Assembly: GCA_947492175.1 (NCBI GenBank)
Contig: CANLMQ010000022.1
Span: 1-64,000, forward strand
From: an uncultured Draconibacterium sp.
GTDB taxonomy: Bacteria > Bacteroidota > Bacteroidia > Bacteroidales > Prolixibacteraceae
DNA: 64,000 nt
Reading direction: 5' to 3'
In this document: positions 44,247-53,144 of the stretch, one piece after another
Layout: the number at the start of each line of letters is the position of its first letter
How positions within the stretch are numbered: position 1 is the first letter of the stretch
The notes under the pieces: generated by a model
The model's input: only the letters and a program-made list of their open reading frames with translations
Told to the model about the DNA's origin: nothing
Databases searched by the model: none
Translations under genes and position numbers: made by a program

Positions 44247-44424
44247 GCCCATTTTTAAACTAAATCAAGCATCAATATAAAAACCAAAAGCAACTATAAT
44301 AAAGCCAAAGGGTTTCAACCAAAATCTGAAGAAACAATAAATACATATTGTAATAATCACGAAATAGTTGAAAATTTGTAATCCGAACAGATTATGCAGT
44401 CATTATTAAACAATTCAGAAAACC

Positions 44425-44892
44425 ATGAAAAAGACAAATGCGATGCGCCTACTGGATCGCTCTAAAGTTGAATACAAAGCAATAACATACGAAGTCGACC
44501 AATCTGACCTGAGTGCAATTCATGTGGCCAAAAGCCTTAATCAGGATATTTCAAAAGTATTTAAAACGCTGGTTCTGGAAGGCGATAAAACAGGTTTTCT
44601 TGTAGCTTGCATTCCCGGAGCAGAAGAAGTGCACATAAAAAAACTGGCAACATTAAGTGGAAATAAAAAGTGTGCTATGATTCCGATGAAAGATATTTTT
44701 AAAGTAACAGGTTACATTCGCGGAGGCTGTTCTCCTTTTGCAATGAAAAAACAATTCCCCACTTTTATCGACAAAAGTGCCTTGCTTTTTCAGAAAATAT
44801 ATGTGAGCGCAGGTGTGCGTGGTATGCAAATAGAAATTACACCTGGCGACCTGATAAAACTAACAAACGCCCAAACTGGAGAATTAACCTGA
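44425..44892 (+). CDS. ybaK: YbaK/EbsC-family Cys-tRNA(Pro) deacylase
   Basis: 155 residues, the YbaK editing-domain fold: MKKTNAMRLLDRSKVEYKAI, KVFKTLVLEG with the conserved Lys, and GYIRGGCSPFAMKKQFPTFID. It hydrolyses Cys wrongly attached to tRNA-Pro in trans. Single gene, transcribed on its own after the EF-G2 terminator. Confidence 0.93.
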   Translation: MKKTNAMRLLDRSKVEYKAITYEVDQSDLSAIHVAKSLNQDISKVFKTLVLEGDKTGFLVACIPGAEEVHIKKLATLSGNKKCAMIPMKDIFKVTGYIRGGCSPFAMKKQFPTFIDKSALLFQKIYVSAGVRGMQIEITPGDLIKLTNAQTGELT

Positions 44893-44906
44893 AATCCGTT
44901 TGGATA

Positions 44907-45500
44907 TTACTTCTTTTGTAACTCCATTCTTGTTTTATGAAGCTCCATATTCATTTTGGTGTAGCGATCAAGCGAATTCTTTTTATGAATTTCAAATTCC
45001 TCTTTTAATTCTTCGTATTCCTTTTTTGTACGCACAGTAATTGTATTACTCCTTTTAAATAGCATAAAAACAATACCTGCCAGTACCAGAACACCTAAAA
45101 TAAATGCATACATCGAAAAAGAATACACATTCTTATTTATTTGCATTCCTAAAACCTTAATGGAATTCTGATTTTTAATACTCTCGTCAAGCTTCGACTG
45201 CAGTTCTTCTGTTTTACTTTTATTTGAGCTTAATTCTTTCTTAAGCGATAAAATCCGGGCATGATCCTCATTCATGTTTTTCTCAAGCAAAGCAATCGAA
45301 TCTGATACTGCCTTATAAAACTCATCCAACTGTTGCGGTTTCATAAAGTACGAACCATTCCAGAAATTGACATTATTTTTAAATATTTCATATTGTTGTT
45401 CCAGATTATTTTCGCTTTTCCAGGCATTTACATTTTTCTGAGCCAATGAAACAAGTGAAACAAAAGTTACAAATAGTATGAGTACAGCAAATCTTTTCAT
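44907..45500 (-). CDS. Coiled-coil membrane protein of unknown function
   Basis: 197 residues. A signal peptide (~1-20, ending SLAQ), a predicted extracytoplasmic coiled coil (~60-115, ALLEKNMNEDHARILSLKKEL), one transmembrane helix (~127-148) and a second, cytoplasmic coiled coil (EYEELKEEFEIHKKN onwards). Similar Bacteroidota proteins carry the unlikely label tRNA (guanine-N1)-methyltransferase; no methyltransferase motif is visible here. A TACCTTTG on the minus strand (45643-45636) could be its -7 element. Confidence 0.65.
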   Translation of the reverse strand: MKRFAVLILFVTFVSLVSLAQKNVNAWKSENNLEQQYEIFKNNVNFWNGSYFMKPQQLDEFYKAVSDSIALLEKNMNEDHARILSLKKELSSNKSKTEELQSKLDESIKNQNSIKVLGMQINKNVYSFSMYAFILGVLVLAGIVFMLFKRSNTITVRTKKEYEELKEEFEIHKKNSLDRYTKMNMELHKTRMELQKK

Positions 45501-45744
45501 GTTACCTAATTAGAATATTCAACTAACGACCTAAGCTAATAATTGTTGTATTTTTCCCCATTGCTTTTTTGGCGTAAAAATTAATTGAGAATGTATATCA
45601 CTATAGATGAAGTTATCCTCTTTTTTAAAGTACAACAAAGGTAGTTATTATTTTATGTCAGTAAAATTGTTTGTGCCTTTAGATTCCATGGAATGGCGAA
45701 GACAACCAGGATTTCACATTTTGGATATATTCACAAAAAAGAGA

Positions 45745-47052
45745 TCAGTTTTTCTCTCGAAACAGATGCACAAAACCACTCTTTGTACGCTTCTTCCCGT
45801 CACGTCCTCTACCTACAACATCGTAGTAATAAACTCCGGGACTGGCATACCTGCCTCCTATCTTTCCATCCCAAACCGATTCTTCTCTTGCAGATTCAAA
45901 TCCCTGAATATCGTTGCTTTTCCAATAATGCACACGACGCCCCCATCTGTTATAAATATTAATTTCAAGACTTTTCATCGATGAGAACCAGACAACAAAT
46001 TCATCATTATCATTATCGCTATTGGGTGTAAATACATTCGGAATTTTAATAAAAGCAGTGTCCACTTCGATAAAATCTTCCAGTTGAAAGGTATCTGTAC
46101 ATGTTGGTAATCCGGAATCAAAATCTGAAACATGTTTGGCAACCAGTTTAACCATGTAATATCCTGAATTCTCATAGGTGTAAACCGGGGCATCGTCAAC
46201 CACAGGAGCATTAAACAAGAAACTGTCAACCGGTTCGGTAGCTCCTTCCGATTCTTTTGTTATTTCACCAATTTCACGATAAAAAAACCACTCATAATAC
46301 CCAGAAGTTCCATTCTGCGATGCATTGTTAAATGTAACCGTAAGTGGAGCTTCTCCTTTCTCCGGATTAGCTGTAAACTCAGCTTTAGTCACAATGGATT
46401 CGTACAGAACTGCCGAGGTTGCCTCACATCCAAATTTATCGTATATCCGCAAAGTAAAATCAGTATTCTCGTAAGGCGGATCGAAATATTGCAAATTTAA
46501 AAGGGATGAAATTTTATTACCATCCACTTGCCACTCCGCCTGAACATCTTTGTAAACTTCCAATTCCGTGTTATCACTTAAATCATAATAGGTTAAAACA
46601 GCTGTTCTAAAATCACCGTGTAACCAAAACGACTCACAATTTGAATCGGAAACAGATGATTCTGCAAAAGTCCAATTGTTGAACACCCAGGCGCGGTCAA
46701 CCGTTGTTTCTCCTCCCTGTGTGATTGTTGAGCGGTAACAGCCATTTGCCAAATCACTAATTTGAGAGGTTGCTGCATCAGTGTTTTCCTGAGAAAATAC
46801 CTCGAAGGAGCCTGTTGCTTCGTTGTATTTTTCCCAAAGAAATGTTTTTGTCCCCTGTAATTCGGTGGTTACAAGCAGGCTCCCAATTTTTGCTAACGAA
46901 TCGTTAACACAAAATATATAAATGGAATCGGTTTCTGTAAAAACAGGATAAGAAGTAACATCTGTTTCATTAGCTGCCGGAGCAGTGATTTGTGCGTGTA
47001 AGGTGCACGAAAACAGCAAAAGTGTGAATAGGAAATAAAGACTTCTCTTCAT
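45745..47052 (-). CDS. T9SS type B C-terminal-domain protein (gliding motility-associated CTD)
   Basis: 435 residues from the ATG at 47052 (MKRSLYFLFTLLLFSCTLHAQ), a good signal peptide; an upstream in-frame ATG at 47076 would spoil it. The middle holds Ig/PKD-like regions (AEFTANPEKGEAPLTVTFNNAS). The C-terminal ~95 residues are a CHU_C sorting domain: IPNVFTPNSDNDNDEF, INIYNRWGRRVHYW, WDGK, PGVYYYDV. It should cross the outer membrane by type IX secretion. Surface or secreted role unknown. Confidence 0.88.
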   Translation of the reverse strand: MKRSLYFLFTLLLFSCTLHAQITAPAANETDVTSYPVFTETDSIYIFCVNDSLAKIGSLLVTTELQGTKTFLWEKYNEATGSFEVFSQENTDAATSQISDLANGCYRSTITQGGETTVDRAWVFNNWTFAESSVSDSNCESFWLHGDFRTAVLTYYDLSDNTELEVYKDVQAEWQVDGNKISSLLNLQYFDPPYENTDFTLRIYDKFGCEATSAVLYESIVTKAEFTANPEKGEAPLTVTFNNASQNGTSGYYEWFFYREIGEITKESEGATEPVDSFLFNAPVVDDAPVYTYENSGYYMVKLVAKHVSDFDSGLPTCTDTFQLEDFIEVDTAFIKIPNVFTPNSDNDNDEFVVWFSSMKSLEINIYNRWGRRVHYWKSNDIQGFESAREESVWDGKIGGRYASPGVYYYDVVGRGRDGKKRTKSGFVHLFREKN

Positions 47053-47399
47053 AAAATATGGCTCTTTAAGATACAATATTAACGTATAAATTTAATTTAA
47101 TTGTCTGGTACACCACAAAAATAGTAAAATTCGGAGGGGAATATTTCAATCCTATAAAAAGAAGTGTGGCAAACAAAAACACAATTCTGCCATTTGTTAA
47201 TAAATGGAAAAGAATTGAATCTCCGAAAAAGTTAAAGATGATGTACTTTTATGCTTAAGATTCAGGCAACAACAAGTACAATCGGCCAACATTTTTTCCC
47301 GGGCTCAATTCTGCAAGAAAATTTGCACCGGATATATAATTTAAAACACAAGCAGTTATTGTATATATTTGCCGCGCACAACCAAAAAGAGAATTTAAC
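47053..47399. other. Intergenic region between divergent T9SS protein and helicase genes
   Basis: 347 bp without a gene. It contains -7-like elements facing both ways: TATTTTTG on the minus strand (47123-47116) and TATATTTG on the plus strand (47364-47371, about 30 bp before the helicase start). Neither has TTG at 18-19 bp, so both are weaker calls. Confidence 0.4.
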
Positions 47400-49730
47400 G
47401 TGTTCGATTATTTAAAAGATCTTAACGAATCGCAACGGGAAGCGGTTTTACGCACCGAAGGTCCTGCACTTGTAATTGCCGGGGCCGGTTCCGGGAAAAC
47501 CCGCGTTTTAACCTACCGGATTGCCAATTTATTAAAACAAGGCGCACGCCCGTCGAGTATTTTGTCGCTTACTTTTACCAATAAAGCAGCCCGCGAAATG
47601 AAAGAGCGGATTGCCGGTGTTGTGGGCGAAAGTACTGCGCGCTATCTTTGGATGGGTACATTCCACAGCATTTTTGCACGTATTCTGCGTTACGAACACG
47701 AAACACTTGGTTACCCGTCGAATTTTACAATTTACGACAGTGCCGACAGTAAAAGTTTGATTAAAACCATTATTAAAAGTTTACAACTCGACGATAAAAG
47801 TTACAAACCCAACGTAGTTGCCAGCCGCATTTCTATGGCAAAAAATAACCTGATAACTCCCAACGTTTACGCCAATTCGGCCGAGATACGTAATGTTGAC
47901 AAAAACATGCGAATGCCGGCTATTGCTACCATTTATAAAGAATATGCCAAACGTTGCTTTCTTTCAGGAGCTATGGACTTCGATGATTTGTTGCTTAAAA
48001 CCAACCTGCTTTTTCGCGACCACCCCGATGTGCTGAAAAAATACCAGGAACGTTTTGGTTATGTAATGGTTGACGAGTATCAGGATACCAACTACTCGCA
48101 GTACCTTATTGTAAAAAAACTGGCAGCCGGGCATAAAAATATTTGTGTGGTTGGCGACGATGCACAAAGTATTTACTCTTTCCGGGGCGCACGTATTGAA
48201 AACATTCTGAACTTTAAAACAGATTATCCTGAGCACAGAATTTTTAAACTCGAACAGAATTACCGCTCAACACAAACCATTGTAAATGCAGCAAACAGTA
48301 TAATTGCCCAAAACAAAAAACAAATTCCGAAAAATGTTTTCTCGGAAAAAGAGTTGGGAAAACCTATAAAAATAATTTCGGCTTTAACCGATAACGAAGA
48401 AGGTTTTTTGGTGGCTCAGGAAATTGCACAAACACAACTGCGCGATCATTATAAATACGAGGATTACGCCATTTTGTACCGAACAAATGCACAATCACGT
48501 ATTTTTGAGGAATCGCTTAGAAAAAGAAATATTCCCTACAAAATTTATGGTGGTTTAAGTTTCTACCAACGTAAAGAAATTAAAGATTTGCTGAGCTATT
48601 TCAGAATCACGATAAACTCGGCAGATAACGAGGCATTAAAACGAATCATCAATTTCCCGGCGCGTGGTATTGGAGCCACAACCCTTACAAAACTAGAAAC
48701 AGCCGCAATAAACAACGAAACTTCAATCTGGAATATCATTAATGCACTACCTGCTGTTAATTATGCCAACCTTAACAAAGGTACAGTAACTAAAATTCTC
48801 AATTTTGTTAACCTGATTAAACGATTTTATAAGTTGGCCGAAGAAAGCGATGCCTTCGAAACAGCTAAAACAATTGCAGAACAAACAGGTATTTTAAAAG
48901 AATTATACAACGACAAATCGCCCGAAGGTTTAAGCCGCCACGAAAATATTCAGGAATTATTAAATGGGATACAGGAATTCAGCATAAATGCAAAAGAATT
49001 GGGCGAACCGGAAAAACTGGAAAATTACCTTGAAGATGTAGCCTTGCTGACCGATCAGGACAGTGAAAAAGATGAAGACAAAAACAAAGTCACCTTAATG
49101 ACCGTTCACTCGTCTAAAGGACTGGAATTTAAAAATGTTTTTATTGTTGGTTTGGAAGAAAACCTGTTTCCATCGCAGCGCCAGGGAGAAAAAAACACAC
49201 AGGAAGCTTTGGAAGAAGAACGTCGGCTTTTTTATGTTGCACTAACCCGGGCCGAAGAAAATGCATGTTTTTCGTTTGCAAACCAACGTTACCGCTGGGG
49301 CAGCCTTGATTTTTGTACACCAAGCCGTTTTCTCGAAGAACTAGATGAAAAGTACCTCGACACATCGGGTGTAGAAACACTGGCACGTAACACCTCGCGT
49401 CAGCACCAAACTATGACTTCCACCCAAAAGCAAATACAGCAAATTACGCGTCGTCCGGCAGGTTCACCAATGAAAACCCGCGAATCGCAAAACATTTTCA
49501 ACAAAAAACTCGTTTCCCTAAAAGAAACAGGCAGAACTCAGGATACGTTTGTGGGCGATGATGCCAGTAAAATTCAATCGGGAATGGTTGTCGAACACCA
49601 GCGTTTTGGCAAAGGAAAAGTACTACAGGTGGAGGGAGTTGCTCCAAATATTAAAGCAACAGTTTACTTCCATTCAGGAGCGCAGAAACAATTGCTACTC
49701 AAATTTGCCAGGTTGAAAATAATAGGATAA
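47400..49730 (+). CDS. UvrD/PcrA-type ATP-dependent DNA helicase
   Basis: 776 residues from a GTG at 47400; no closer ATG fits. SF1 motifs are present: Q motif LNESQREAV, Walker A AGAGSGKTRVLTYRI, LTFTNKAAREMKERI, DEYQDTNYSQY (Walker B), GDDAQSIYSFRGA, QNYRSTQ, VTLMTVHSSKGLEF and ALTRAEE. A Tudor-like C-terminal piece (VEHQRFGKGKVLQVEG) matches PcrA/UvrD. It works in nucleotide excision and mismatch repair and removes proteins from DNA. Confidence 0.95.
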   Translation: MFDYLKDLNESQREAVLRTEGPALVIAGAGSGKTRVLTYRIANLLKQGARPSSILSLTFTNKAAREMKERIAGVVGESTARYLWMGTFHSIFARILRYEHETLGYPSNFTIYDSADSKSLIKTIIKSLQLDDKSYKPNVVASRISMAKNNLITPNVYANSAEIRNVDKNMRMPAIATIYKEYAKRCFLSGAMDFDDLLLKTNLLFRDHPDVLKKYQERFGYVMVDEYQDTNYSQYLIVKKLAAGHKNICVVGDDAQSIYSFRGARIENILNFKTDYPEHRIFKLEQNYRSTQTIVNAANSIIAQNKKQIPKNVFSEKELGKPIKIISALTDNEEGFLVAQEIAQTQLRDHYKYEDYAILYRTNAQSRIFEESLRKRNIPYKIYGGLSFYQRKEIKDLLSYFRITINSADNEALKRIINFPARGIGATTLTKLETAAINNETSIWNIINALPAVNYANLNKGTVTKILNFVNLIKRFYKLAEESDAFETAKTIAEQTGILKELYNDKSPEGLSRHENIQELLNGIQEFSINAKELGEPEKLENYLEDVALLTDQDSEKDEDKNKVTLMTVHSSKGLEFKNVFIVGLEENLFPSQRQGEKNTQEALEEERRLFYVALTRAEENACFSFANQRYRWGSLDFCTPSRFLEELDEKYLDTSGVETLARNTSRQHQTMTSTQKQIQQITRRPAGSPMKTRESQNIFNKKLVSLKETGRTQDTFVGDDASKIQSGMVVEHQRFGKGKVLQVEGVAPNIKATVYFHSGAQKQLLLKFARLKIIG

Positions 49731-49853
49731 GAAGGGTTTGCTAAGAATTAATTCGTGATTTGTCGGGAATTCATTAGTTTTGCAAAATCACTTCGGGAAT
49801 AAATCCTACATTTTTACTTGAAGATTAGATTTTTATCAATAAAGATTTGTTAG

Positions 49854-50450
49854 ATGGATTATAATTCAAACAGAAAAAAATTAGCTCTTCCTGAGTATGG
49901 AAGAAATATACAAAATATGGTCGATTATCTTATGACCATTGAAGACCGCGACAAAAGAAATAAATCGGCACAAACCGTAATTGATGTTATGGGAAACCTG
50001 TATCCCTATCTGCGAGATGTGGCCGAATTTAAACACAAACTTTGGGATCATCTGGCAATTATGTCCGATTTTCAATTAGACATTGACTACCCGTACGATC
50101 CACCTTCGCCTGATATTTTAACTGAAAAACCGAGCAGAGTCCCATACAACCAGCATCATATTCAGTGGAAACATTACGGACGCACCATGGAGCTTATGAT
50201 TGAAAAAGCACTGGAATACGAAGGAGAAGAGCGGGAAATTATGATTGAGCAATTGGCCAACCATATGAAAAAATCGTACCTTTCGTGGAATAAAGATGCC
50301 GTTGAAGACAAGAAAATATTTTCCGATTTAAAAATTTTATCGGGCGGTCGTTTAAAAGTTCGCGAAGACCTTCAGCTTGCCGACGCCAAGGCTTTAGTCG
50401 GCAAAAAGAAAAAGCCGCAACAAAACAAGCAGAACAAAAAGAGAAAATAA
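49854..50450 (+). CDS. DUF4290 family protein
   Basis: 198 residues. It matches the Bacteroidota-specific DUF4290 pattern: LALPEYGRNIQNMVDYLMTIEDRDKRNKSA, LYPYLRDVAEFKHKLWDHLAIMSDF, IDYPYDPP. It ends in a Lys/Gln-rich tail. Soluble, function unknown. It lies 27 bp before murA, and this DUF4290-murA order suggests a cell-envelope or division connection. Confidence 0.88.
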   Translation: MDYNSNRKKLALPEYGRNIQNMVDYLMTIEDRDKRNKSAQTVIDVMGNLYPYLRDVAEFKHKLWDHLAIMSDFQLDIDYPYDPPSPDILTEKPSRVPYNQHHIQWKHYGRTMELMIEKALEYEGEEREIMIEQLANHMKKSYLSWNKDAVEDKKIFSDLKILSGGRLKVREDLQLADAKALVGKKKKPQQNKQNKKRK

Positions 50451-50477
50451 ATCTTTCCAATTCAAACCCAATCTCCA

Positions 50478-51782
50478 ATGTCAACTTTCAAAATAGAAGG
50501 TGGATACAAACTTAAAGGTGACCTCGAACCTCAGGGAGCAAAAAATGAGGCACTGCAAATTATTTGCGCCACCTTGTTATCTGCTGAAAAAACAGTTATT
50601 GAAAATATTCCTGAAATTCGTGATGTTTTAAAACTTATTGAAATTTTAAAAGGACTTGGTGTTAAAGTTGAACGCTTAAAAAAAGGAAATTTCAGTTTTG
50701 ATGCTTCAACCATCAATATTGATTTCCTTAAAAGTCACGAATATGCCAAACAAGCAGGAGTTTTACGTGGTTCTATAATGATAATCGGGCCGTTGCTTGC
50801 GCGTTTCGGTCAGGGATTTATTCCACAACCCGGAGGCGACAAAATCGGACGTCGGAGAGTTGATACACACTTTATCGGGCTACAGAAACTAGGTGCTGAA
50901 TTTCAATACGATGCCGACAACCATTGGTATTCCATTTCTGCAAAAAAACTGCGTGGTGCTTACATGTTACTCGACGAAGCGTCGGTAACCGGAACAGCCA
51001 ACATTGTAATGGCAGCTGTACTTGCCGAAGGAGTTACCACCATATACAATGCTGCCTGCGAACCGTATTTGCAACAATTATGCAAAATGCTGGTATCGAT
51101 GGGAGCAAAAATTAATGGTATTGGCTCAAACCTGTTAACAATAGAAGGAGTAACATCACTCAGTGGCTGTACGCATCGCATTCTTCCCGATATGATTGAA
51201 GTTGGCAGTTTTATTGGCCTAGCCGCCATGACAGCTTCCGAAATAAATATAAAAAATGTAGGAATTGAACACCTTGGAATCATTCCCGAATCCTTCAGAA
51301 GATTAGGAATTAAGGTGGAACAAGTGGATGACGATTTATTGGTAAGAGACACCGAACATTACGAAATTGAATCGTACATAGATGGCTCTATTATGACCAT
51401 TGCCGACGCTCCCTGGCCCGGATTAACCCCCGACTTATTAAGCGTATTTTTAGTGGTTGCCACACAAGCTAAAGGCAGCGTACTTATTCACCAGAAAATG
51501 TTTGAAAGTCGCCTGTTCTTTGTCGATAAATTAATCGATATGGGTGCCCAAATAATATTATGCGATCCACACAGGGCGACGGTTATCGGACTCGACAGAA
51601 AACTCAGTTTACGCTCTACCAAAATGGTATCGCCCGATATACGTGCCGGAATTGCACTTTTAATTGCTGCCATGTCGGCAAAAGGAACCAGCACCATCGA
51701 TAACATTGAACAAATAGACCGGGGCTACGAAAATATAGACGGACGCCTGAATGCGCTTGGAGCCAAGATATCAAGAATATAA
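50478..51782 (+). CDS. murA: UDP-N-acetylglucosamine 1-carboxyvinyltransferase, Asp-type
   Basis: 434 residues, EPSP-synthase-like inside-out barrel, first committed step of peptidoglycan synthesis. AKNEALQIICATLL is the substrate Lys/Asn region. The active-site loop reads PGGDKIGRRRVDTH, so Asp121 stands where most MurA enzymes have Cys (E. coli Cys115). Asp in this place keeps activity and removes the residue alkylated by fosfomycin, so intrinsic resistance is expected. Confidence 0.95.
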   Translation: MSTFKIEGGYKLKGDLEPQGAKNEALQIICATLLSAEKTVIENIPEIRDVLKLIEILKGLGVKVERLKKGNFSFDASTINIDFLKSHEYAKQAGVLRGSIMIIGPLLARFGQGFIPQPGGDKIGRRRVDTHFIGLQKLGAEFQYDADNHWYSISAKKLRGAYMLLDEASVTGTANIVMAAVLAEGVTTIYNAACEPYLQQLCKMLVSMGAKINGIGSNLLTIEGVTSLSGCTHRILPDMIEVGSFIGLAAMTASEINIKNVGIEHLGIIPESFRRLGIKVEQVDDDLLVRDTEHYEIESYIDGSIMTIADAPWPGLTPDLLSVFLVVATQAKGSVLIHQKMFESRLFFVDKLIDMGAQIILCDPHRATVIGLDRKLSLRSTKMVSPDIRAGIALLIAAMSAKGTSTIDNIEQIDRGYENIDGRLNALGAKISRI

Positions 51783-51868
51783 AACAAAAAACGGCTAAAC
51801 ATTCCAACACCTATTTCGTTTATTTGTAACTAGCAATTATATTTGCGCACAACGAAGAATAATTAAAT

Positions 51869-52381
51869 ATGAAAAAATTTGTTTTATTACTGGCAATTGT
51901 ATTATTGGGTACCGGTATTTCATTTGCTCAAAAAATAGGAATCAACATTGGAGATAAGGCTCCAGAATTAATCGGAACAACTCCCGATGGAAAAACAATA
52001 AAACTTTCCGATACCAGGGGCAAATTGGTTTTGCTGGATTTTTGGGCTTCGTGGTGCGGACCATGCCGCAGAGAAAATCCCAATGTAGTGAATGTGTACA
52101 ACACTTTTAAAGACAAAAAATTTACAAATGGTGATGGCTTCGTTGTTTTCAACGTTTCGCTGGACCGATCTGCAGATTCATGGAAAGCCGGGATTAAACA
52201 AGATAAGTTAGACTGGCCTTATCACATCAGCGATTTAAAATACTGGCAGTCGAAACATGCAGCAGTTTACGGGGTGCGATCTATTCCTTCAAGCTTTTTG
52301 ATCGATGGAAATGGAATTATTGTTGCCAAACAATTACGTGGCCCTTCATTAGAAGCAGCACTAAAAAAATATGCAAAATAG
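51869..52381 (+). CDS. Exported TlpA-like thioredoxin-fold protein
   Basis: 170 residues. Signal peptide 1-20 (cleavage after SFAQ likely), then a thioredoxin fold with the redox pair C63/C66 in FWASWCGPCRREN and the cis-proline region RSIPSSFLIDGNG. Periplasmic disulfide reductase or resA-like. A TATATTTG at 51838-51845 is a probable -7 element just before the gene. Partner unknown. Confidence 0.9.
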   Translation: MKKFVLLLAIVLLGTGISFAQKIGINIGDKAPELIGTTPDGKTIKLSDTRGKLVLLDFWASWCGPCRRENPNVVNVYNTFKDKKFTNGDGFVVFNVSLDRSADSWKAGIKQDKLDWPYHISDLKYWQSKHAAVYGVRSIPSSFLIDGNGIIVAKQLRGPSLEAALKKYAK

Positions 52382-52424
52382 CCTGACAAAGAGGTATTTT
52401 AAATCTATTACAAAATCGATCAAA

Positions 52425-52453
52425 TTGGCACTCAATATTTATTTGGGTGCCAA
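52425..52453. promoter_or_regulatory. CIRCE-like inverted repeat before grpE
   Basis: TTGGCACTC, 11 bp, GGGTGCCAA. The HrcA operator CIRCE is TTAGCACTC-N9-GAGTGCTAA, so each arm differs by one base and the spacer is 2 bp longer. It overlaps the -33 region of the predicted grpE promoter, where a repressor would act. Because a T-rich stretch follows, it might instead be the terminator of the thioredoxin-like gene upstream. Confidence 0.5.
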
Positions 52454-52470
52454 TTTGTCTTTTATATTTG
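52443..52470 (+). promoter_or_regulatory. Predicted grpE-dnaJ promoter
   Basis: TTG (52443-52445), 17 bp, TATATTTG (52463-52470), just over one helical turn and a few bases tighter than the ideal 19-bp spacing. Transcription would start about 35 nt before the grpE ATG. Its -33 element lies inside the right arm of the CIRCE-like repeat. Confidence 0.5.
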
Positions 52471-52509
52471 CATGGCAAAATTTTTGCTATCGTTGGGTAG
52501 CAAAATAAA

Positions 52510-53127
52510 ATGATAAAAATGGCAGAAGAAAAAGTAAATAACGGGAAAAATTCGGAAGAAGAGGTATTGGAGAATGTAACCAATACAGAAAAAGAAGAAA
52601 CGAAAACCCCGGACACTGAAGATAAGGTTGAAGAAAAATCTTCAAAAAAGAAAAAAGCAAAAAAAGATAAGAAGGAAGCGCAAATTGAAGAATTAGGCGA
52701 AAAATTACAGGAGATACAAGACAAACACCTTCGTTTGCAAGCTGAATTCGACAACTTCAGAAGAAGGACGATAAAAGAAAAAGCAGACCTGATAAAATCG
52801 GGAGGCGAATCTGTTCTTGTAAATATTCTACCTGTTATCGACGATTTTGAAAGAGCAATTGAGTCGTTAAAAGAAGTTTCGGATGAAGATGCAGGAAAAC
52901 AAGGGACACTTCTTATTTACAATAAATTTCAGGAGTTCCTGAAACAAAACAACGTAAAGGAAATTGAAGCACTTCACCAGGATTTTGATGTGGATCTTCA
53001 CGAAGCATTAACAAAAATTCCTGCCCCCGAAGAAAAACTGAAAGGAAAAGTTGTTGATGTAATTTCAAAAGGATATTGTTTGAACGAAAAGGTAATCCGG
53101 TTTGCCAAAGTAGTAATCGGAGAATAA
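52510..53127 (+). CDS. grpE: Nucleotide exchange factor GrpE
   Basis: 205 residues (an ATG at 52519, MAEEKVNNG, is an equally good start). A highly charged, Lys/Glu-rich N-terminus (1-60) leads into the long dimerisation coiled coil and the four-helix/beta-wing part (LRLQAEFDNFRRRTIKEKADL, LPVIDDFERAIE, VISKGYCLNEKVIRFAKVVIGE). It releases ADP from DnaK. Followed by dnaJ after 17 bp; dnaK is not in the window. Confidence 0.95.
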   Translation: MIKMAEEKVNNGKNSEEEVLENVTNTEKEETKTPDTEDKVEEKSSKKKKAKKDKKEAQIEELGEKLQEIQDKHLRLQAEFDNFRRRTIKEKADLIKSGGESVLVNILPVIDDFERAIESLKEVSDEDAGKQGTLLIYNKFQEFLKQNNVKEIEALHQDFDVDLHEALTKIPAPEEKLKGKVVDVISKGYCLNEKVIRFAKVVIGE

Positions 53128-53144
53128 TTTGACGAAATAAAATA

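Noticed and set aside
45607..45984. A 125-codon plus-strand open frame opposite the T9SS protein
   Set aside because: It is antisense to the conserved CHU_C sorting domain and resembles no protein; a shadow of the real gene.
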